Assembly: GCF_042453785.1 (NCBI RefSeq)
Contig: NC_091661.1
Span: forward strand, 30,619,501 to 30,683,500
Length of the DNA stretch: 64,000 bases
Direction: 5' to 3'
Source: Malus domestica
Taxonomy: Eukaryota > Streptophyta > Magnoliopsida > Rosales > Rosaceae
A program made the position numbers and the translations under genes. Position 1 is the first letter of the stretch. Every line of letters begins with the position of its first letter. This document shows positions 38,853 through 50,606 of the stretch, piece by piece. The notes below the pieces were generated by a model that was not told the origin of the DNA, searched no databases, and saw only the letters and a list, made by a program, of their open reading frames with translations.

Positions 38853-41800
38853 CACCCCCTCAAGCGAGAGGAGGAATCAGAAGTGATGCCAAGAGGAAGC
38901 TTGGAACACAAGTAGCGAAATCTGGTTTTGGACAAGGACTTGGTGTGTAGATCAGCCAATTGATCAGCACTGCACACAAACTGCACTTTAAGCAGATGAG
39001 CTAAAACCAGTTCTCTAATGTAGTGGTAGTCAATCTCGACATGCTTAGTGCGAGCATGGAATACAGGATTTGAAGCTAAGGAAATGGCGGAGATGTTATC
39101 ACACCACAGAGTAGGCAGTGTAGGAATAGAACAGTGAAGGTCACGAAGAATTTTGCAGACCCAAGTGAGTTCTGCAGCTGTGTGAGCCAGAGACCGATAT
39201 TCGGCTTCTGTAGAAGAACGAGCAACAGTGCTTTGTTTCTTTGCACTCCAGCTGATGAGATTAGAGCCAAGAAAAACACAATAACCAGTAGTCGACCGCC
39301 GATCAAATGTGCAGCCAGCCCAATCAGCATCTGAGTAGGCAGAGAGAGCAACAGAACCTTTGGTAAACCACAGTCCTTGGGAAAAAGAACCTTTGAGAAA
39401 ACGAAGGACTCTTTTAGCGGCCTGAAAGTGTTGATCACGCGGAGCATGCATGAATTGACATAACTGATTAACAGCAAAAGCAATGTCCGGTCTAGTCCAG
39501 GTGAGGTATTGAAGACCTCCAACAAGAGACCGATATTCAGTCGGATTGGAGAGAAGTGACCCACTGTGATCCAGTTTTTGAGAGCCAAGAGGTGTGCAGC
39601 AAGGCTTTGCACCCTCCATATTTGTCCGCTGTAGAAGATCAAGTAAATATTTTGTTTGATGAAGAAAGATCCCGTGGGAAGACCTCTGAACTTCCAACCC
39701 CAAAAAATAGTGTAAAGGACCAAGATCCTTCACTGGAAATCTGTCACTTAGCTGCTGAATAAACTGATGACAGAGAGTGGAGTTAGGCCCAGTGACAAGA
39801 ATGTCATCCACATACACAAGAACTATAACCAACTGAGGACCATGCAATACAAATAAAGATGCATCAGAGGAGGATTGGGTGAAACCAAGAGCATGTAATG
39901 CTTGAAACAGTTTATCAAACCAAGCGCGAGGCGCTTGTTTGAGTCCATACAACGATTTTCTGAGCTTGCATACATGATCTGGAAGGAGAGGATCAATGAA
40001 ACCAGGGGGTTGTTGCATGTAAACAACCTCTTTTAAGTCACCATGAAGAAATGCGTTGCTAATATCTAATTGATTTAAGAACCAATTGTGTTGAACAGCA
40101 AGAGTAAGCAGAATTCGAATGGTAACCGGTTTAGCAACCGGACTAAAGGTTTCTTGGAAATCAATTCCCTCTTGTTGATGAAAGCCCTTGGCCACTAGCC
40201 GGGCTTTGTATCGATCAACAGTACCATCAGCTTTTGTCTTGACACGAAACACCCACTTGCAGCCGACGACATTTTGAGTGGAATGAGAAGGAACTAGAGA
40301 CCAAGTCCCTGTAGATAGTAATGCATTATATTCATCCTCCATAGCAGCCCTCCAGTGAGCATACTTAGACGCTTGTAAATAGGTGCTTGGAACAAAATCA
40401 AGAGGAACTGGGAGTGGATGTTTAGTTGCTGCATAAGCATTAAGTTTGTAAATTCCTGCCTTAGATCTAGTAATCATAGGATGAACATTAACAGAAATGG
40501 GAAGAGGGCGTGGCAAAGGTGGTGATACATCAGGACTTGCAGGCAGAGATGCAGCTGGTGAGACATCAGGATTTGCAGTTGGTGATACAGCAGGACTGGC
40601 AGGTATAGAGGCAAGAGGAGAAGCACCCGGTGAAGAAAGAGACCTCGGGCTAGAGGAAGATGAAGTAGCAGCACCTGGATTAGCAGGTTGAGTGAACTTG
40701 CTAAAGTAAAGGTCCATGGAAGAAGAAGAAACTGGAGAAGCAGTGGCTGACCGAGAGTAATGAAGAGGCAATGACTGAAAAGGATATGCGTCTTCATGAA
40801 AAATTACATGTCGAGAGATGTAAACTCGGTTGTCAAGAGGATCAAAACAGCGATAGCCTTTGTGTTGAAGACTGTAGCCCAAAAATATACAGCTCTTGCT
40901 CTTAGCATCCAGTTTACTATGCACATAAGGTTTGAGCCATGGGAAGCATTGACAGCCAAATACTCTGAGTTTGGAATAATCCGGCGGTTGAGTAAATAAA
41001 ATTTCCCAAGGAGAGATTGTAAGACCAGAGATGGGCAGGCGATTGATGAGGTATATGGCAGTCGAGAAGGCTTCTACCCAAAACACATGAGGTACATAAG
41101 AAGTAACAAGTAAAGTACGAGCTGTTTCAACAAGATGACGGTGCTTCCTCTCGGCACATCCATTTTGTTCATGAGTATGCGGACAGCTAAATTGATGAAG
41201 AATACCATGTGTGCGAAGAAAGGAAGCAAAAGAGTTACCAGTGAACTCACCCCCTGAATCTGAACGCAAAGTTTGTATTTTATTTCCAAGTAAATTTTCT
41301 ACATAGTTTTTGAAGATAACAAATGTAGAAAATACATCATACTTTGCTTTCAAAGGGAAAAACCAGCTATATTTACTAAAATCATCAACCAGAAGTAAGT
41401 AGTACTGGAAACCACTACTAGATTTAACTGAAGCAGGTCCCCACAAAACACAGTGCAACAGTTGAAGGCTACGAGTTGAAGTTGAAGAAGCCACTCCAAA
41501 AGGAAGCTTGTGGTTCTTAGCTAGAGCACAGTCTGAACAGAAGAAGTCAACCGAAGATTTACCATGCACTGCAAGCTTATTAGTAGAGACGACCCTGCGA
41601 AATATTGAAGAAGATGGATGACCTAAGCGTTGATGCCACACTTTGACAGGAGCTTTAACACTGAGAAAGGCAGAGTGTAATGAAGGAGAAGAGGTACTGG
41701 AACTTTGCAGTGGATAGAAACCATTTCTAACCAGTCCCCGCAAAAGCATCCTCCCCGAAGTACGATCCTTGACAGTGGATCCATAAGGGTCAAGAGTTAA

Positions 41801-43150
41801 TTCACAATCATTATCCTTAAGAAATTGATAAGCAGATAAAAGATTATGTGCCATGGAAGGAACATGAAGAACATTCTGCAGCTTAAAAGAATGATGAGGA
41901 GTATACAGAGAAGAGGAACCAACATTATGAATGGATAAACCTTTACCATTTCCAATATACACTTTGTCCTCTCCAGTGTAGGGAGTAGGAGAAGAGATGT
42001 TAGCAATATCATTGGTGATGTGAGATGTAGCTCCAGAATCAATTAACCAAGGCTGAGATAGTTTAGCAGAATGATGTACACACATGGCAGCAAGTTTAGC
42101 TGGAGGAATACGACCACAGATCTCGGGGTTCATGCAATCAAAGCAGTCAAGGGCCTCATGACTGGTAGATCCACAAATTTGACATTGGACTTTGAAGGTA
42201 GAAGAACCGGGATGATTGTGCGAGCCTTGATAAATCCGATTACCACGATTAGGATTGAAATTACCACGAGAATTGCGATTTCCTCGATTGGAAATGAATT
42301 GACTCCTGGGAGGCTTGCCACGATTGGAGTTGTACCGAGAGGCAGAGTGAAGTGGTAAAGACTGAGCAGCAAATGCCGACGAAGTAGGAAGCAGAGGAGG
42401 CTGAGACTGCACAGAAAAAGCCTGAAATGGTTCAACCACAGATGCTGAAGCGACTGTCTTCCGTCGAGCCATAGAAAGCTCTTTGGTAAGTAAGAGACCG
42501 TGAAGTTCATCCAGAGATGTCGAAGACAAACGAAGCATTATAGAATCAATGAAGGACTCAAACTCATCAGGCAAACCATGTAAAGTAGCAGCAATTAGAT
42601 CACGATCAGAGACGGAAACACCTGCAGCATGTAATGAATCTGCAATTTCCTTGATTTGCTGGAGATATCCCGAGATAGAATTTGAGCCTTTCTGTACCGA
42701 TTGAAGGCGTGAGCGCAATTGATGAATATTAGCCTCCGAAACACCACCAAAACGCTGTTCAAGCTTCACCCAAAGCTCGCGAGAGGACGAAACGCCAACC
42801 GTGAACGGAATAATCTCTTCAGAAAGTGTGGAATTCAACCAGATCAGCAGATTTTGATCTTTTTCATACCATTCTTCAAAAGCGGGATTCAGTGAGCGAT
42901 CAGCCAAGAGAGGCGGTGGACAGATCTCAGTGCCTTCAATCACACCGAGAAGTTTATAACGCCGGAAAATAGGAGCAAACAACGCTCGCCATGGAAGATA
43001 GTTGGAGCTTTTCAGTTTAATCGGCACCATACTACCAATGTTGTGAATCGTCAGAGAAGTGTACGAATTCAGAGAAGGAGGATTAGAAGAGAAATTAGGG
43101 TTTGGAGTCGGAGAAGATCCAATTGGGGACGAATCTGACGGAGAAGCCAT
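38807..43150 (-). CDS. Copia gag-pol polyprotein
   Basis: One open frame of 1447 residues begins at the ATG at 43150; a TTG-started extension from 43162 is possible but unlikely. In order it has: gag (about 40-230); a zinc knuckle CQICGSTSHEALDC (323-336); an aspartic protease with LIDSGATSHIT (about 369-379); the GAG-pre-integrase segment with WHQRLGHPS; an integrase core with VDDFSKYSWFF and DSGGEF; a reverse transcriptase with CKWVFRVKTKADG and YVDDILVTG; and RNase H with SSTEAEYRSLAHTAAE. Protease, integrase, RT, RNase H is the Copia order. The frame ends inside the 3' LTR. No internal stop or frameshift is present. The polyprotein is expected to be processed and assembled into virus-like particles in the cytoplasm. 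Confidence 0.95.
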   Translation of the reverse strand: MASPSDSSPIGSSPTPNPNFSSNPPSLNSYTSLTIHNIGSMVPIKLKSSNYLPWRALFAPIFRRYKLLGVIEGTEICPPPLLADRSLNPAFEEWYEKDQNLLIWLNSTLSEEIIPFTVGVSSSRELWVKLEQRFGGVSEANIHQLRSRLQSVQKGSNSISGYLQQIKEIADSLHAAGVSVSDRDLIAATLHGLPDEFESFIDSIMLRLSSTSLDELHGLLLTKELSMARRKTVASASVVEPFQAFSVQSQPPLLPTSSAFAAQSLPLHSASRYNSNRGKPPRSQFISNRGNRNSRGNFNPNRGNRIYQGSHNHPGSSTFKVQCQICGSTSHEALDCFDCMNPEICGRIPPAKLAAMCVHHSAKLSQPWLIDSGATSHITNDIANISSPTPYTGEDKVYIGNGKGLSIHNVGSSSLYTPHHSFKLQNVLHVPSMAHNLLSAYQFLKDNDCELTLDPYGSTVKDRTSGRMLLRGLVRNGFYPLQSSSTSSPSLHSAFLSVKAPVKVWHQRLGHPSSSIFRRVVSTNKLAVHGKSSVDFFCSDCALAKNHKLPFGVASSTSTRSLQLLHCVLWGPASVKSSSGFQYYLLLVDDFSKYSWFFPLKAKYDVFSTFVIFKNYVENLLGNKIQTLRSDSGGEFTGNSFASFLRTHGILHQFSCPHTHEQNGCAERKHRHLVETARTLLVTSYVPHVFWVEAFSTAIYLINRLPISGLTISPWEILFTQPPDYSKLRVFGCQCFPWLKPYVHSKLDAKSKSCIFLGYSLQHKGYRCFDPLDNRVYISRHVIFHEDAYPFQSLPLHYSRSATASPVSSSSMDLYFSKFTQPANPGAATSSSSSPRSLSSPGASPLASIPASPAVSPTANPDVSPAASLPASPDVSPPLPRPLPISVNVHPMITRSKAGIYKLNAYAATKHPLPVPLDFVPSTYLQASKYAHWRAAMEDEYNALLSTGTWSLVPSHSTQNVVGCKWVFRVKTKADGTVDRYKARLVAKGFHQQEGIDFQETFSPVAKPVTIRILLTLAVQHNWFLNQLDISNAFLHGDLKEVVYMQQPPGFIDPLLPDHVCKLRKSLYGLKQAPRAWFDKLFQALHALGFTQSSSDASLFVLHGPQLVIVLVYVDDILVTGPNSTLCHQFIQQLSDRFPVKDLGPLHYFLGLEVQRSSHGIFLHQTKYLLDLLQRTNMEGAKPCCTPLGSQKLDHSGSLLSNPTEYRSLVGGLQYLTWTRPDIAFAVNQLCQFMHAPRDQHFQAAKRVLRFLKGSFSQGLWFTKGSVALSAYSDADWAGCTFDRRSTTGYCVFLGSNLISWSAKKQSTVARSSTEAEYRSLAHTAAELTWVCKILRDLHCSIPTLPTLWCDNISAISLASNPVFHARTKHVEIDYHYIRELVLAHLLKVQFVCSADQLADLHTKSLSKTRFRYLCSKLPLGITSDSSSRLRGCIRTNDTSSISVNDK

Positions 43151-43300
43151 GATCTCGAACAAGAATCGATCGACGAACAGAAGAGAAATCAGAGAAGAAA
43201 GAGTGAAGAATCAGAGTTGAAACACCAAGAATCGATCAAGAGAAGATCGATCGATGCGGAAGATGGATACGATGCTGTGAAGCAAAAAGGCGAGATACCA

Positions 43301-43530
43301 TAAAGAGAAACAAATCTTCTTCTGTAAGATTATATTTCATTGACTGCATAAACAATTACATGGATGTACATTTATATAGCCTTTTGGCTCTTTACATTTA
43401 TACCCTTAGCTTCCTTAACTAAACTTGTACAATCCTAACTAACCACAACTAATAACAAAACTAACTACATTTAGTTTTTCCAAACTATTTATCATTAACA
43501 GAAATGGATGATGTATCATCTGTCCTAATA
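43301..43530 (-). repeat. 5' LTR of the Copia element
   Basis: 230 bp. It starts TATTAGGACA on the minus strand and ends CTCTTTA just before the primer-binding site. Confidence 0.95.
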
Positions 43531-43719
43531 GCTGAATGCTGAAAGTCAGACTTATCGGCATAGGCATTAATCACACAGAAAATTGTCCACACAAATCCTC
43601 AAGGGTCTCAATCATCTCACAACCTCGCAGGGAAACTAAGATCAATCTTGATCAACGCGGCCACTAATTATAAGATTAATCATATATTATAGGGGTAACT
43701 GAACATGGATTAATGTAGT

Positions 43720-43887
43720 ATGAGAAATGCTAAGGGGATTCTCTCTTAGTGACTTTTCATGGAATCTCTGTCACCTTACAGTTTAACGTTAATTCTCGTG
43801 CTACAATATAAAACATTGTGCAAAAAACATAAGGTGATAAATAATCTACGAAGAGTCGCACTTTTAAGAAAATCTCCTTAGTGTTTC
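43720..43887. mobile_element. MITE (168 bp, 9-bp TSD)
   Basis: It is flanked by TAATGTAGT (43711-43719 and 43888-43896). The ends are imperfect inverted repeats: GAGAAATGCTAAGGGGATT on the left, and GAAACACTAAGGAGATT when the right end is reversed. The 9-bp TSD suggests a Mutator-like source. Confidence 0.75.
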
Positions 43888-43896
43888 TAATGTAGT

Positions 43897-46611
43897 GATC
43901 TTGGTTTTAGTCATACGTCGAGCGTTACCCTGTCGTGGGATCTTAATCTTTCTAATTAAAAGGATTTGTTATCGAATATATTTTTTTAATTTACAAATAT
44001 TGTATCGAAATTAGACAATACAGAAGAAGTTCCAGAAAGTCACAAATAAAGAACAATGCCTAGGAATGCAAAGACCAATTTAATACGTTCAACTTCCCAT
44101 AAATATATTATATATACATATAGATATATAAATGTATGCATATGTGCCCCCTTGAACTTTAGGTGCCATAATATTAATAAACTTAACAAATAAAGTGGAG
44201 ATGGTGACCCATGTTGCAAATTTGAATATGATTTTGGCATGAACTCACAAGTGTCAGATCTTCCTCCATGCAAGAATCTGAGTCCAAACCCTAACTCAAA
44301 GAATAAAATAAAATCCGGCAAAAGGGTCGTGCCCACGAGTGGAGGTGAGCATGGTCCCTGGAAATCTGGTTCATTACCATTAGACGGATTTAATCCTGAT
44401 TAGCTTAGTTTTATGTACTTGGGGTCTCTTGTCTCCAACGCGCGAGATGCCATTTCTACTTTTATTGACGAATCGATATCCTAAATTTAAAATATACAAA
44501 GAAAGAGATTCAAACTTGAATACAGTATGAGAGAGCGGGCAAAATATTCGAGCAAAGTTACCAAATTTGCATCTACAAGTACTCTGATTTCATATTTGAA
44601 ATATCACAAGGTGATTTTATATCTTATAAGTATTGACTATCTTATAAAAATGACTGAAAATGTAAAGAGATGGAGTTTTTTTAGCGTAGTTTGCTTCTAA
44701 GGAAGACAAGACGTCATGTACAAAACCCGACTCATCTCCGTTGGGTTGAAGACTGGAACAAAAGGCCGAGAAAACTATGACTTCCAGTTCCACTAGAGAC
44801 TTTTTGGAGGAAGTTAGCCGCAGCAAAGCAAAGCAGTTATCGAGCAGAACATGTCGATCAATAATCCAAATTCCAATCACTTCTTAAACTACTAATGATG
44901 GGCCAGATGATTATTGAGCACTAATCATTGTCTGATTTCGCACTAATAATATTCACTGGAAAAGGCTCTCTCTCATGCACGCCACCGAGTTTTCACATAG
45001 AACACATTGCATGTTAGCTAAAAACTACAATCATGGAAAGAAAATGGGAGTAACTGACTTGGACAAAGATACACTCTTCAATTTCTGTCGTCTTCTAGTT
45101 GATTTACGTTAGAAAACTATAACTTGCAACTTTGCTTATTTTGTTTTAGAAAGGATATGATATTTACACTGATTTGCAACGAGTCGTTAATTTAGTTACA
45201 GCAAATCATAACGAGTGACAATTTAGTATTGAATTCACTATAAAGACATTGTTCTAGCATATGTGTTAGTCGAACCTCAAGTGATAGCAGGTGCTACTGC
45301 TACTAAATCAACTGATCATATGCCAATTTTATATTTTTTTTTATCAGTTATCGACAACTCAACAAAAGAAAAAAAATTCATTGGTCTTTATGTTTGTGCA
45401 ATTAGAAGTATTTATATAGTCTTGGTCTCTTATGTTTTGGGACAATAAAATTTGTTCTCTACCAAATCCTTTTATACAATTATATTCCCAATTTTTGGGC
45501 TTTTGGAAATGAAAATTTGTTATTCTAATTTCTAACCAAACCCATTTGTTAGTAAAGGTTAATAGGAAAAAAATTGAGGTTTCGTCATAAAACTATTGAT
45601 AATGTGTGGAATAGTTCGGTTTATTTATAAGCTAATGCGATGTTATTATTCCATTAATGTGAGATTCATTCTCAACATGTATTTTCATCTGTGACGAATT
45701 TTCAAGCCACACATAAACAACATAAACGGAATGACGTAGAGCACATGTGGCTTGAGCTTCCCTTCGCACGTAAGACAACTTGGAGACTAAAAGCAATTTG
45801 GAGTTCTTACCCCACCAATATGAGATTTATTCTCAAAAAATTGGAGACTAAAAGATTAAAACATGTTCTACCAACTCCCTTGCTTTGAGGCACAAAACAA
45901 TTGCATTATTCATTTTACAAAGCCCTCATTTCCCTCAATGTCAGACACCCAATTAGCAAAAAGTTTCCAAGTGTTCAAATTAACTTCATCGTGCAAAATA
46001 TCCTGTTCTTCTATATCTTAATTAATTAAGTCATTGTGTGCAAATTAAAGTTTAAGTTGCTAATCCGAAGTGAGGCCACATCACCCCACATGGGGAAGCA
46101 CACGCGGCAGTTCCGTTATCACCGTCAAGGCGCAAACGCCGCCGGGAACTGGTGATTGAACAGTGATCAGTGTCAGCAGGGTCCCCACTGGCTAGCTGAG
46201 CCGGTCACCCACTGTCGTCGAGTCTCGAGACAAGTCAGCATTCCATGGGGCCATGGCCAATGTATCTCTGAATGGAGGAGTTTCCCAAAACCTTTTCCAC
46301 CATGCAGAAGATATTGTATTTGATATTCAACTAAACGGTAGTAATTAATAATAATATAGAAAATTAGATTATCAGAGATAATGGGAATTGTTGGACTTGG
46401 AGTGGAATGAGACTGAATACAAAATGCAACGTACGTACAATCATAAAGCATATTTTAGGGTTGAGTTACTGTTTGCATTTTCTGTAGTGCACTCTCTGTG
46501 TTAATGGTTCACATAACACATTTTATATTATAAGCGATATTATTTTTTAAGTTACACTAAAGTGAAGAGAAGAATTTTAGTTTCGATGTACATATTTGAA
46601 GTAAAGTAAGA
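43897..46611. other. AT-rich intergenic DNA
   Basis: No gene could be supported. A minus-strand frame at 44617-44880 looks somewhat coding by composition but has no recognisable motif, intron context or start. Confidence 0.4.
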
Positions 46612-46885
46612 GTAACCGCAATTGAAGATAAGATAAGAGAAAATCGGTTAAGGTGGTTTGGACATGTGAACTGAAGGCCTACAGATGCTCCGATTAGAAA
46701 GTGCGATTATAAGACAGAGACTCAGTGCAAAAAAGTTACAAGTTGACCTAGGAAAACTTGAAAAGAAATCTCGAAAAAGACATGGACTACTTAGAGCTAA
46801 CGGAAGACTTTGTATAAAACCGAACTAAATGATCTTGTAAAATTCATATTGCTATCACCACTTAATGAGATAAGACTTTGTTATT
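46612..46885 (+). pseudogene. Decayed LINE (non-LTR retrotransposon) ORF2 tail
   Basis: Translation of the + strand gives AIEDKIRENRLRWFGHVN, stop, RPTDAPIRKCDY, and later PRKT and KEISKK in line. After a one-base shift it gives KDMDYLELTEDF. This is the well-known C-terminal part of plant LINE reverse transcriptases (the LRWFGHV...RPTDAP...RPRKTW...LTED pattern). Several stops and a frameshift make it dead, and nothing upstream resembles the RT core, so it is a 5'-truncated relic. Confidence 0.8.
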
Positions 46886-49589
46886 CTTTTTGTTGAAGAA
46901 GAAAATTGTATACACCGGAGCAATGTAACACTTACAAATAATGGTTTTTATGCATCATGTTTGTTTAGAAAATATTAAGTTTCTATCTTGAAACTTTTAG
47001 AAAGTATAATGGTTTCTTTTAATGTACGCATCAGATGCTAAAGTAAAGACTAAAGAAAGTAAGATACTAGGTGAAACTCGGTTGGACAAATATATGGAGT
47101 CCAGGTGTAGTTCTCGGAGAAGAAAGAAACAGGTGTTCTTCTCTGAACATCTTTCGACACGATGCCTCCACGTCTCTTGATTGATCATAAATTTGTACGA
47201 TCATTTTCAAGTGTATTTCTCCCTTTGTTGAGTAACCCTAAAACCCAAAAACGCATGTGACAACAACTTTGTGAGGAAAGCTAGCTAGGATTCGGATAGC
47301 TTTCATTATCTTCATTTATATTTCTATGTATAAATTTACAACGTTGATCTTCATATACCTCTCAAACACGAATAGAATATGGGTGTAAAGGGGATTACCT
47401 CGATTGTAACACAAAATTACATGAAGAAAGTCTTATGCATGATTTTATAATAATTATCGAAACGTCAAAATAACAGTCATCCGGTTCCATGAAAGTCTCT
47501 CTTGCTAACCACAGTCATTGCAAAGCTGAAAATAATTAAGTAAATTATCACGGGATTGTTTTTTCCGTTAATAATGCTTTGGTTGTCTGGTTACATGTGT
47601 GTTTAGAGAGAAAGAGAGAGAGAGAGAGAGACCAACATCTCTTGCTTCAAAGAGAAGCTCGTGGTGGTTTTCTATACGACATTATTATACTAATTCTAAT
47701 TTTAACTAGTTTAATACTCTGCTTCAACGGATAGTACCTTTAAAATTAAGCCACACGGCCATGAAAGTCCGAGCAAAGTTGTTTGATGCAGTAGAAGAAA
47801 CACACACGCACATTACGACCGACACGATAATAAAGCAAAGCAAACCCTGGCTGGTTCGAAGTCGTGTGGAGTACTGTGGTGGACTGCGAACTCTGCGGAG
47901 TGGCCCTTCTTTTCACGATAGATCTTGTTCCATTGTTTTATACATTTTGATGGGATTAAATACCCAAACAAATGATATGCGTACATGGTTTTCTTCCACT
48001 TAATTTAATTTTTCTCAACTTTTATGGCCATACTTGCAATAAATTCGGAGCTTCAATTCATTCTTGCCACAATGAAATTTTGTTTGTTCCCTTTTATTTT
48101 ATGGTTTCTCTCTCTCAAAAACAGATGTTTGTGTTTATTTTCATTTGTTATGGTCTTTGAAAAATTACTGTATGGTACTAAAACAAAATGAGATAATAAT
48201 ATTGGGTGACATATAACGAAACTGCGGTGGATTGTCCCAACTCTTGCTCTCATGGATTGCAGTTTTATTTTTCGAATGAGTAACTAATTCTAATCCTTTG
48301 TCTGGTAATAGTCGGAAAAATGCTATTATTATTCCAGTTTTTATTACTTATTTAGATCATTTTTATAATAAAGATAAGATGTATATGTGTCGAATGCCTT
48401 ACTTTTAATAGAAAAGTAAGACAAATATAACAAAATTGTGGTAGGTGTAACATTCCTTTTCCCGGCAAGTGCAAATAATTAAGAATGGTACACTAGTGAT
48501 GTTTTCCAATGCTAAGATAATTTCCATGAGTGTGGTTTTCTACTATTTTTTTTAATTGGTACAAAACGGGTCCTGACTTCAAGGGCCCAAAGATATGACC
48601 CAACCGTAACGCTGTTGAACAAAAAACAAAACAAAGTAAAACAAATGGCGCACACATTAAATCACACAAATCACCAAATAACAGCTCCGGTTCTTGAAAG
48701 AAGTGGTAATTAAATCAACAATGCATAAGCTACGTAAAAAATCTTGTCGACTATTATTACTCACGTACTGCAATGCAAACCATGCATGCTCTTTTTTCAT
48801 TTGAATTTTAGTAAAAAGTATAAGCGATGCGCAGAGCAAATGGTGGGGCTAGAATTTTAGCTTAAAAGGAGTTTAAAATTTTTAATCTGAAACGCTTCCT
48901 GTATCTCAACCGACACTGACATTTGGGTCTGCTATCCTCTTCTTTAAATCTAAACTCCAAACCTCTCTGACTTTCTTCCTCTCTCCCTCCTCAAAGCTTA
49001 CAAGCAATGGATTTCTTGAACTTCATAAAAGCAACCAAACTCAAATCAAACCCGATGAAGGAAATTAAACTAAAAATGTTAGATTGGGGCCCTGAACTTG
49101 CGGAAAAACCTTGAAAATCATAAGTATAAGCTTAAATTTTCTACGTGAAAAAATTTTCAGGATGAAATTAAGACCATTATGGTCCCTTCATGGTTCTACC
49201 TCCTTCACCGCATTATGAATTCGAAACATCTTTTTTTTTTTTTTTTTTAATATTCTAACTTGAAGTAAAATATCACTGGTTACTAAAAAGACTGATTAAA
49301 ATAAAACTTTTAAAATGAAAAAAAAGTTAGACATAGGGAGTATGATCAGCCGGTAACACTTGCATCAAGGGCGTCAAGGGCATTACCCCGGATTAACATA
49401 ATATTCATGATTAGGGAGATTACTGAAAGGATCAAACAAGAATCTTGGACTTTATGCAAAAGTAATGAGCTCTTGCTCTTTCTCTCCATCTCATATATGA
49501 GAGAGTTTCAGTAGTTTGGAAACATTGCCTGGTGTACAAAGTGTATAGTATAATTGGTTGGAAATTTTTTTTTTTATGTTTTCTATTAA
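46886..49589. other. AT-rich intergenic DNA
   Basis: No complete gene is seen. A (GA)n run lies near 47609-47631. At 49006 an ATG follows a TC-rich leader-like stretch and opens 35 codons (MDFLNFIKATKLKSNPMKEI...) before a stop. It may be the start of a broken gene, but no family was recognised. Confidence 0.4.
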
Positions 49590-50606
49590 TGTATTGATAC
49601 ACTTGATGTATCGGACCATGTTCTAGGCACACGAAAATTTCACCTTATATATGTTAAGTTCACTCGACATTGACTTATCCCAAACAAGTATATTTTCATT
49701 TTAGGCTTTTAGGAAACTAGTAATATATATAGTTCCAAATATATATAAACAAAATGCAAGTATATGAGTTCCACATAAGAAAACAAACACCAACGTTACA
49801 AATAAAAGTATATACAAGTGGGAAGCAAGCCACCCGGTGATTTGTCGAATTTGATGTTCTTGTTTACCTGTCTTTAGGATAATGGTTCACTTGGCTCAAT
49901 GGCGGCCAGACTTCAAGAACCAACACGACTCTCATCAATGGCGGCCAGACTCCAAGAACCAACACGACTCTCATTTTGTCCACTTTCCCACTCCGTATAA
50001 TCCCCATGTTAATGTTATTATCATCTCTCCCAAGTAAACATGATGATGATGATGGGATCTTCAAATTAACCCTCTTGTTTCTCTCTAAATCTCTCTGATG
50101 CGAAGATGAAGTTAAAAACGTCCCAGGTCGGAGAGTATCAAGGAAGATCTTACAAGAACTTGAATTACTTTTTATGTTAATAACTAATTTATGAGTGAGA
50201 GAAACAAACATATAGAAGTAACATAGCCAGCACCTTGCAAATCAACACACAACAGGAATATGAATACATTAATCAAATTCAGGACCACTTACGAGAAAAC
50301 TCTAATACCATGTTGGACAACTGATGAATTCCAATACCTTAAATTGTCAGAGACTATATATTGGAACAATACATAAGACACGTACAAATTACAATTACAG
50401 CTCAAGTAAACTTGGAAAATTGCCCTTAAACATTAGCTCGTGATCTGACCAGACTGACTTGTTAAATTACTTTCACATACTCTTCAACTTTGTATTTCTT
50501 CTATGATTAAGACAAACAAACAGTCTATGAGTTAATTCTATAAGTCCCAATAGAAGAGTTGTAATTTGCTTTGTATTTAATCCCCTAACTTCTATCATTT
50601 CCCAAA

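Larger units (their letters stand above)
38623..43530 (-). mobile_element. Full-length, young Ty1/Copia retrotransposon
   Basis: The element is 4908 bp with a 5-bp TSD GCTGA (38618-38622 and 43531-43535). On the minus strand the 5' LTR is 43530-43301 and the 3' LTR 38852-38623, 230 bp each. By eye they differ at one position (38841 T against 43520 C on the + strand). After the 5' LTR comes a primer-binding site beginning TGGTATC (43300-43294). Before the 3' LTR lies a purine-rich TTGAGGGGGTG. The LTR ends are TA...TA rather than the usual TG...CA, shared by both copies. Gag-pol is open. Near-identical LTRs with an intact frame mean a recent insertion that may still be competent. Confidence 0.95.

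Noticed and set aside
44617..44880. Minus-strand frame of 87 codons as a gene fragment
   Set aside because: No family motif was recognised and no introns or partner exons were found; left unannotated as a gene.
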